This document shows positions 58,787 to 64,000 of a stretch of 64,000 nucleotides of DNA, in pieces. This stretch comes from CAVXXB01 sp963765585 (lineage in GTDB: Bacteria > Calditrichota > Calditrichia > JAJRVZ01). The notes under the pieces were generated by a model that was given only the letters and a program-made list of their open reading frames with translations, was not told the origin of the DNA and ran no database searches. Each line of letters begins with the position of its first letter. The first letter of the stretch is position 1. Made by a program: the position numbers and the translations under genes. Location: contig CAVXXB010000001.1 of NCBI GenBank assembly GCA_963765585.1, forward strand, positions 434,001 through 498,000. The letters are read 5' to 3'.

Positions 58787-60978
58787 TATTTTTTTCCTCC
58801 TGAGCGCTGAATAATAAACAGTGTATAGTCATCAACCGGTGATTGATCCTGATAAAAATTATCTATTTCCCGAGAGACCTGTCTGTCAAGTTCGGATGCA
58901 TCCATGTCTCGATAGTTCTTAAGGATCTTCATAAACTTTTCTTCACCAAAGATTTCAAGAAACTCAATTTCTTTATCTACAATTGCTGCCTCAATTAATC
59001 CATCCGTATATAATACAAACTTATCTCCCGGTTTCAAACTAATGGTTTTTTCCTTAAGAGAATCCTGAAAAGTTTTTCCGGTTTTTGTCAGGCCAATTCC
59101 AAGACCATCACTGGTAATTTCAAACAAATTATTATCGGTATCACCTGGGATTAGAATTGGAGGTGTATGACCGGTCCGGACAAAAGTAATCGTGTGCTTT
59201 TTTGCGTCGAGCAAGCCGATAATTGAAGTGACAAATATCTGGCGGTCTTTTACTTCCTTTGAAAAATAAGTATTGAGTCTTTGTGCCACTTCATCTGGCT
59301 TACTGGTAAATTGGGGTGAAAAGCGCAATAGACTTATAAACTGGGCCATATAAAATGCGGCCGAAGATCCTTTTCCGGAAACATCACCGATAGTAAAAAG
59401 GTATTTGTCATTATTCAGAGGAACTATATCATAAAAATCTCCACCAACTTCATTGGCAGTTTTTATGGATGCGGCAATTTTATAACCCTTAATTTTAGGC
59501 AGATTGGTGGGAAGCAGCCCTATTTGAACCTGTCTGGCAATTTTTAATTCATGGTCAAGCCGGTCTTTTTCACGCGATTCGGCAATTGTTGATTTTAACT
59601 GATCCCCCATTTCATTAAAATGCGCGGCCAATTCCACAAATTCATCTTCCCCTCCCATTTTTAGTTTGTAATCCAGGTTTCCGGATGAGATTTGCTTGAT
59701 ACCCTTCCTAAGAACAGCAAATTTTTCCACAATAATGTTATTTATGTCAGAGCCAAATTTCCCAAGCCGGCGAATAACTAAAAATTCAACTAATAAAAAT
59801 AAAATAATCAGGGCAAAGAAAATATTACCCATCGAATAGTTTAGGGAAAACAAATCATTTGTCTGGTAAATATCAATGGCGAAGTAGGGATACTCACCGG
59901 TAGATTCTCCGGCCACTGGTATATAGACCCGGCCAATTACAAACTTTCGTTCACCAAATAACGCGGTAAAGCCCAATATAGTAACTTTTCCGGAGCCATA
60001 GTTTTGATTGTCAATTTCAGCCGAAACAGCCCATGAATCATTTTGTGATAAAAATCCAAATGGATAGATACGAATATCAAGGTCACCCTGCAAAAAATTT
60101 GTCTTATATAAAAATTCCTGCCAGTTATGTGGCGATAGAGGGTACATAACTATCCCGGATCCGGTTATAACCGCCAGATCGTACGATATGTCACCAATAA
60201 ACGCGGTATCCATCTTTGTGAGATATAAATGCCCATCAGCTTTATGAAAAATAAAGTAATCCCGGTTTGAAAAATTGGCTTGCCCAGGATTGACCGAACG
60301 GTTTAATGCAATAATGCCTTGATCCGATAAATCAAATAAGACCTGGCGTGGTTCGTATCCCTGAAGAAATATCGTATTGGTTCTGTCACTGAGCGGTACT
60401 TTATGTACTGTTAAGCTTCCGGTATAGTTTTCTGTCGATATCGTCTTGAGATGATTATAAATCGATTTGCGCAGATTCATTGCCTGCCAGCCGGAGATGA
60501 AGTAAAAAAACATTAATAACAGGAAGAAAAACTGAATAAACTGTGGAAAAGTTGATTGGAACAAACTGGCAATCTTTAATTTTCTCTGCAGACCGGCATG
60601 ATTGTATATGAGCGTCACCGGAATTTTCACAGTCAAAACCAAAATGTAGATCTTGAAAAGCAGATGAATATACAGAGGAATTCCATACCAGGTTTTATAT
60701 TGCCTGGCTTCTGTAATTTTAGCTGTTTCAAATCCGGAGGGGTCCTTGATATAAATAAAAAGAAAAAGGCTGATAAAGAAATACGTCCAAAGCTCATATC
60801 GTGTCAACTTTTCCAGCCAGGTAGTTTTATTTAAGAGGACAAAAAACAAAATTACCTGGAAAATAATTAGATAATACGTATCCTCACGAAATACAAAATT
60901 TTGCCCCAAGAAACCAGATAAATACATAGAAAAGTAAACCCAGTTGGCTGTATTTTTGCCTCTCAAGATTTGTGGCAA
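58786..60978 (-). CDS. Membrane sensor with HAMP and SpoIIE/PP2C phosphatase domain (main part, frameshifted)
   Basis: Several membrane helices and a periplasmic region precede a final helix near residues 380-400. A HAMP linker (QISSGNLDYKLKMGGEDEFV) follows, then a PPM-type phosphatase of the SpoIIE/RsbU class: VGGDFYDIVPL, TIGDVSGKGSSAAFYMAQF and LYTDGLIEAAI. RsbU-like enzymes dephosphorylate anti-anti-sigma factors in partner-switching networks. The first 30 codons of this frame (MPQILRGKNT...) read across the upstream frame and are probably not real. The gene continues from 60884-61483 after removal of one G in GGGG. Confidence 0.88.
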   Translation of the reverse strand: MPQILRGKNTANWVYFSMYLSGFLGQNFVFREDTYYLIIFQVILFFVLLNKTTWLEKLTRYELWTYFFISLFLFIYIKDPSGFETAKITEARQYKTWYGIPLYIHLLFKIYILVLTVKIPVTLIYNHAGLQRKLKIASLFQSTFPQFIQFFFLLLMFFYFISGWQAMNLRKSIYNHLKTISTENYTGSLTVHKVPLSDRTNTIFLQGYEPRQVLFDLSDQGIIALNRSVNPGQANFSNRDYFIFHKADGHLYLTKMDTAFIGDISYDLAVITGSGIVMYPLSPHNWQEFLYKTNFLQGDLDIRIYPFGFLSQNDSWAVSAEIDNQNYGSGKVTILGFTALFGERKFVIGRVYIPVAGESTGEYPYFAIDIYQTNDLFSLNYSMGNIFFALIILFLLVEFLVIRRLGKFGSDINNIIVEKFAVLRKGIKQISSGNLDYKLKMGGEDEFVELAAHFNEMGDQLKSTIAESREKDRLDHELKIARQVQIGLLPTNLPKIKGYKIAASIKTANEVGGDFYDIVPLNNDKYLFTIGDVSGKGSSAAFYMAQFISLLRFSPQFTSKPDEVAQRLNTYFSKEVKDRQIFVTSIIGLLDAKKHTITFVRTGHTPPILIPGDTDNNLFEITSDGLGIGLTKTGKTFQDSLKEKTISLKPGDKFVLYTDGLIEAAIVDKEIEFLEIFGEEKFMKILKNYRDMDASELDRQVSREIDNFYQDQSPVDDYTLFIIQRSGGKK

Positions 60979-61483
60979 GAATATTTACCCGGTTGGCGGG
61001 GCTGTTAATGATAAACAGCAGCCCCAAATGCAGTATAAGAATCGCAATAAAAAAATCCGATATTGGGTCAAGTCCTTGAATAGAAAGGGAATTTAACCGG
61101 CCATTCAAATAAGCAAATTCTAGTCCGTAGAAGATGAGGAAGGATGCTAAAATCAGCTCGACCGGTGGATTAATTTTCTCCAGGAGATCTTTATTGATAT
61201 TAACCCAGAAATAGGCATGAAATATAAGCCATAAAACCTGCCAGCCGTTAGCCGCCTGAATTGAAATGAACAAAAAGTAAAATGTTATCAGCCAACCGAA
61301 CAAATGAAAGTAAAAACGGCGTGACTTTAGTGCCGGCCGGTCAATCTCAGTCCAGAACTGATGAAAACGATCGTATATGCGGAAGTTTATATTTGCCAAT
61401 TCAGAAGCCCGTAAAGTGTTTTGTGTAATATACGTGATAATTTGAGAATGTTGTGAGAAAAATACAAGTCTGGCATCACACAA
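60884..61483 (-). CDS. N-terminal membrane part of the SpoIIE-type phosphatase (frameshifted)
   Basis: This part encodes about five membrane helices (HLFGWLITFYFLFISIQA, ILASFLIFYGLEFAYL and others). It runs into IWFLGAKFCIS and a stop; with one G fewer in GGGG (60903-60906) it reads WFLGQNFVFREDTYY and joins the main part. The start is uncertain: TTG 61483 is the first option, and TTG 61399 gives a better soluble lead (ANINFRIYDRFHQFW). The full protein would be about 870-900 residues. It is divergent from the dehydrogenase gene with 49 bp between. Confidence 0.78.
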   Translation of the reverse strand: MCDARLVFFSQHSQIITYITQNTLRASELANINFRIYDRFHQFWTEIDRPALKSRRFYFHLFGWLITFYFLFISIQAANGWQVLWLIFHAYFWVNINKDLLEKINPPVELILASFLIFYGLEFAYLNGRLNSLSIQGLDPISDFFIAILILHLGLLFIINSPANRVNILATNLERQKYSQLGLLFYVFIWFLGAKFCIS

Positions 61484-61532
61484 TCAAAATTACTATCTTG
61501 ATCCAAATTCCAAAAACAATCGGAGAATTTGA

Positions 61533-62516
61533 ATGAGCTGGAAAGTCTTTATTTCCCGGATGATTCCTGATGCGGGAATTGAGCACTTAAAAAATGCAGG
61601 ACTTAAGGTGGACATTTATGAAAAGGATCATGTTATTCCACGCAAGGAATTATTGCATAGGATTCCTGAATATGATGCTTTGCTGGCGGTGTTGACCGAG
61701 CAGGTAGATACAGAATTATTGGATCATACTGACAAATTAAAGATTGTTGCCAATTATGCTGTGGGTTATAATAATATTGATGTGCAATCATGCACGAACA
61801 GGAAAATTGCGGTTACAAATACACCAGGAGTTTTAACAGAGACTACGGCTGATCTCACATTCACATTAATGTTAACCGTTGCAAAGCGTGTTGTGGAGGG
61901 AGATACTATGATCCGCAGCGGCAAATTTGATGGTTGGAGTCCGCTGATGCTGCTCGGCGCGGATGTCTTTGGTAAAACTCTGGGGATTGTTGGTGCCGGT
62001 AGAATTGGTTCCGCCATGGCCGCCCGGGCAAGCGGTTTTAATATGAATATTTTATATACTGATACAAAAAGAAATGATGATTTGGAATTAAAATACGGTG
62101 CACAATTCGTTTCACTGGATGATTTACTAAGTAAATCCGATTTTGTGACCATACATGTGCCGCTCAATGACAAAACGCACCATTTGATTAATTCAAAAAG
62201 ATTAAAACAAATGAAATCCGATGCATATTTTATTAATACATCACGGGGTCCGGTGGTTGATGAAAACGCCCTGGTTTCTGCCCTGAAAGAAAATATAATC
62301 GCCGGAGCCGGTCTGGATGTATTTGAAAATGAACCACGACTGGCGATTGGATTGGCGGAACTGCCAAATACGGTGTTATTACCTCATATTGGCAGTGCAA
62401 CTGTTGAAACCAGAAACAAAATGGCTATAATAGCCGCTGAAAATATCATTAAAATGTCACAAGGAAAGATTCCCCCGAATATATTGAATAAAGAAATATT
62501 TACTTCTTCCAGATAA
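61533..62516 (+). CDS. D-2-hydroxyacid dehydrogenase (glyoxylate/hydroxypyruvate reductase type)
   Basis: The NAD-binding motif is GIVGAGRIGSAMA, the catalytic Arg is in NTSRGPVVDE, Glu in DVFENEP and His in LPHIGSATVETR. Such enzymes reduce glyoxylate, hydroxypyruvate or related 2-oxoacids. The 327-residue length fits the GyaR/GhrB group. GGAG before ATG 61533 supports the start. It precedes the E1 alpha gene by 4 bp, so it is likely in one operon with the 2-oxoacid dehydrogenase genes. Confidence 0.93.
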   Translation: MSWKVFISRMIPDAGIEHLKNAGLKVDIYEKDHVIPRKELLHRIPEYDALLAVLTEQVDTELLDHTDKLKIVANYAVGYNNIDVQSCTNRKIAVTNTPGVLTETTADLTFTLMLTVAKRVVEGDTMIRSGKFDGWSPLMLLGADVFGKTLGIVGAGRIGSAMAARASGFNMNILYTDTKRNDDLELKYGAQFVSLDDLLSKSDFVTIHVPLNDKTHHLINSKRLKQMKSDAYFINTSRGPVVDENALVSALKENIIAGAGLDVFENEPRLAIGLAELPNTVLLPHIGSATVETRNKMAIIAAENIIKMSQGKIPPNILNKEIFTSSR

Positions 62517-62520
62517 ATCA

Positions 62521-63552
62521 ATGACAAATACAAAATCAGACATTTGGTCACTTTTCCACCAGATGTATCGCAGCCGGATTTTTGAAGAACTTGTGGCAAA
62601 ATTATGGCATGAGGGTTTGATTTCCGGAGAGATGCACCTGGGAATGGGCGAGGAAGCCATCTGCGCGGGTGTGGAAAGTTATTTGCAGGAAGGAGATGCA
62701 CTGTGCCTTGATCACAGAGGTACGCCGCCACTATTAATGCGTGGTGTGGATGCAAAATTGATTTTATTGGAATTGTTGGGCTCTCCAGGTGGATTGTGTC
62801 GCGGGATGGGTGGTCACATGCATTTGTTCGCACCGGAGCATCTGGCTGCATCTTCCGGTATCGTTGGCGCAGCCGGCCCATCGGCAGCAGGGTTTGCTTT
62901 GGCCGCAAAATACCTTCGTCCCGGGAAAATTGCTGTGGCATATTTTGGTGAGGGGGCTATGAATGAAGGGATGCTGCTGGAATCTTTTAATCTGGCCGTT
63001 GCGTGGAATCTTCCCATTTTGTTCGTGTGTAAGGATAATGACTGGTCGATCACAACCCGGTCTTCAGAGGTCACCGGGGGTAACCTGACAGATCGTGCGG
63101 CCTCATTTGGGTTAGACGCAATTGATGCAGATGGCTTTGATGTGGAGTCGATTGTAAACATTCTGGGCAAAATAATTGTTAAAATTCGTGCAGAAAGCCA
63201 ACCGGCTTTTATTAGGGCAAGGTGTATTCATTTGGAGGGTCATTTTCTTGGCGATCCATTACTGCGATTTAAGCGCAGTCCGATTAAGCAAATCCGTGAG
63301 CAGGGAATTCCCATGGCCAAATCTGCAATAAAATTGAAGGGAGCCCATCTTGCGGAACGTCTGAGTTCAATAAAAAATATTGTTAAAGTTATCGGTGCAA
63401 GTACAAAAGATCATTTTTTAAGTCAGGAAGATCCATTACAAAATGCCAGGAAAAAATTATTAGCCGAGAAAACGCGGTTGGAAAACCTGGAAAAAGAAGT
63501 AAGGGATGAAATGCAATCTGTTCTGACAAGTGTAATGGAGGTACTTAAATAA
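62521..63552 (+). CDS. 2-oxoacid dehydrogenase E1 component, alpha subunit
   Basis: This thiamine-diphosphate enzyme subunit has the ThDP motif from YFGEGAMNEGMLLESFNLAV to CKDNDWSITT, and the family segments HLGMGEEAICAGVESYLQEG, GHMHLFAPEHLAASSGIVGA and ARCIHLEGHFLGDPLLRF. The C-terminus (AEKTRLENLEKEVRDEMQSV) resembles the helical end of pyruvate and acetoin E1 alpha. It decarboxylates pyruvate, acetoin or a branched-chain 2-oxoacid as part of a complex with E2 and E3. The beta subunit follows 8 bp later. Confidence 0.93.
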   Translation: MTNTKSDIWSLFHQMYRSRIFEELVAKLWHEGLISGEMHLGMGEEAICAGVESYLQEGDALCLDHRGTPPLLMRGVDAKLILLELLGSPGGLCRGMGGHMHLFAPEHLAASSGIVGAAGPSAAGFALAAKYLRPGKIAVAYFGEGAMNEGMLLESFNLAVAWNLPILFVCKDNDWSITTRSSEVTGGNLTDRAASFGLDAIDADGFDVESIVNILGKIIVKIRAESQPAFIRARCIHLEGHFLGDPLLRFKRSPIKQIREQGIPMAKSAIKLKGAHLAERLSSIKNIVKVIGASTKDHFLSQEDPLQNARKKLLAEKTRLENLEKEVRDEMQSVLTSVMEVLK

Positions 63553-63560
63553 AACAGGTC

Positions 63561-64000
63561 ATGAAAGAATTTACCTTCAATTCAGCAATTGATCATGCTC
63601 TGGCTCTGGCCATGGCCCGGGATGAGCGTATCATCGTATTTGGTGAAGATGTGGAGACAATTCGTGCCGGCCTGACATCTCGTTTTGGTCAAAAGCGTGT
63701 ATTTTCTTCTCCGATTAGTGAGGCTGCGTTTGTCGGTGCGGCAATTTCTGCAGCTATGGCTGGTATGCGTCCTGTTGTGGAAGTAATGTTGGTGGACTTT
63801 ATGGCCGTGGCAATGGATGCGATAATAAACCATGCCGCCAAAATATCTGCCTTTTCCGGTGGAAACTGGAACGTACCGCTGGTTATTCGATCCGCTTGTG
63901 GTGGTGGGTATGGTGATGGCGGCCAACATGAGCAAAGTTTGTGGGGCTGGCTGGCCCATATACCTGGTATTAAGGTCGTGGTTCCATCGACACCAGGGGA
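63561..64000 (+). CDS. 2-oxoacid dehydrogenase E1 component, beta subunit (partial, runs off the window)
   Basis: ATG 63561 opens a frame that stays open to the window end (146 codons seen): KEFTFNSAIDHALALAMARD, IVFGEDVETIRAGLTSRFGQ, SPISEAAFVGAAISAAMAGM, RPVVEVMLVDFMAVAMDAII and GGQHEQSLWGWLAHIPGIKV. This is the transketolase-like pyrimidine-binding domain of E1 beta, including the Glu that activates thiamine. It pairs with the alpha subunit just upstream. E2 and E3 genes probably follow outside the window. Confidence 0.95.
   Translation, partial: MKEFTFNSAIDHALALAMARDERIIVFGEDVETIRAGLTSRFGQKRVFSSPISEAAFVGAAISAAMAGMRPVVEVMLVDFMAVAMDAIINHAAKISAFSGGNWNVPLVIRSACGGGYGDGGQHEQSLWGWLAHIPGIKVVVPSTPG

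Overview
The window looks like a chromosome segment of an uncultured Gram-negative bacterium of the FCB superphylum (Calditrichota / KSB1 / Marinimicrobia / Ignavibacteria-like). Signs are a C-terminal type IX secretion sorting domain of the NYPNPFNP kind (about 14.0-14.3 kb), a PorV-like barrel protein, TonB-dependent receptors with carboxypeptidase-regulatory N-termini, DUF4136 and CotH/lamin-tail proteins, and a DtxR-FeoA-FeoB iron locus. The exact phylum cannot be fixed from this sequence. I saw no prophage, CRISPR array, rRNA or tRNA.

Layout. 0.2-4.8 kb: cell wall (PBP1A; a degenerate LytM/EnvC-like factor overlapping a PorV-like protein). 4.8-8.8 kb: iron uptake (soluble DtxR repressor, a membrane-anchored DtxR-FeoA fusion, and FeoB encoded as two proteins). 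9.1-10.7 kb: C69 dipeptidase. 11.3-14.3 kb: a secreted CotH/lamin-tail protein between inverted 170-bp repeats. 14.7-23.2 kb: TrmO, a TonB receptor-lipoprotein pair, an HhH/barrel protein, an unknown protein and an acetyltransferase. 23.5-32.1 kb: a tricarboxylic-acid cluster (MmgE/PrpD, isocitrate/isopropylmalate dehydrogenase, HD protein, citryl-CoA-lyase-like enzyme, TrmB-type regulator, citrate lyase alpha/CoA-transferase, aminotransferase), suggesting citrate formation and ATP-independent cleavage. 32.1-46.8 kb: a GGDEF-EAL protein, a PDZ protein, a phosphoesterase, a broken pirin gene, a nitroreductase, an M16 protease, an M1-M28-PDZ double protease, DUF72 and a damaged aromatic amino-acid hydroxylase. 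47-54.9 kb: an OprC/NosA-like copper receptor, DUF4136, an S9 peptidase, DUF2914 and an esterase. 55-61.5 kb: a leftward operon with a PP2C phosphatase, aroC, an ABC exporter and a lipoprotein. 61.5-64 kb: a D-2-hydroxyacid dehydrogenase and the E1 alpha/beta pair of a 2-oxoacid dehydrogenase, the last one cut by the window edge.

Two window-wide patterns stand out. First, at least ten otherwise intact genes are broken by single-base indels, often in short homopolymers. That looks more like assembly or consensus error than decay, except in the hydroxylase C-terminus and the pirin remnant. Second, the gaps between genes carry several repeat families: arrays phased at exactly 7 bp with a drifting unit, 8-bp-phased fold-back elements, palindrome-rich REP-like units, MITE-like 65-bp elements, and one 265-bp unit with 20-bp terminal inverted repeats that carries a broken GxxExxY (PD-(D/E)XK-type) gene.
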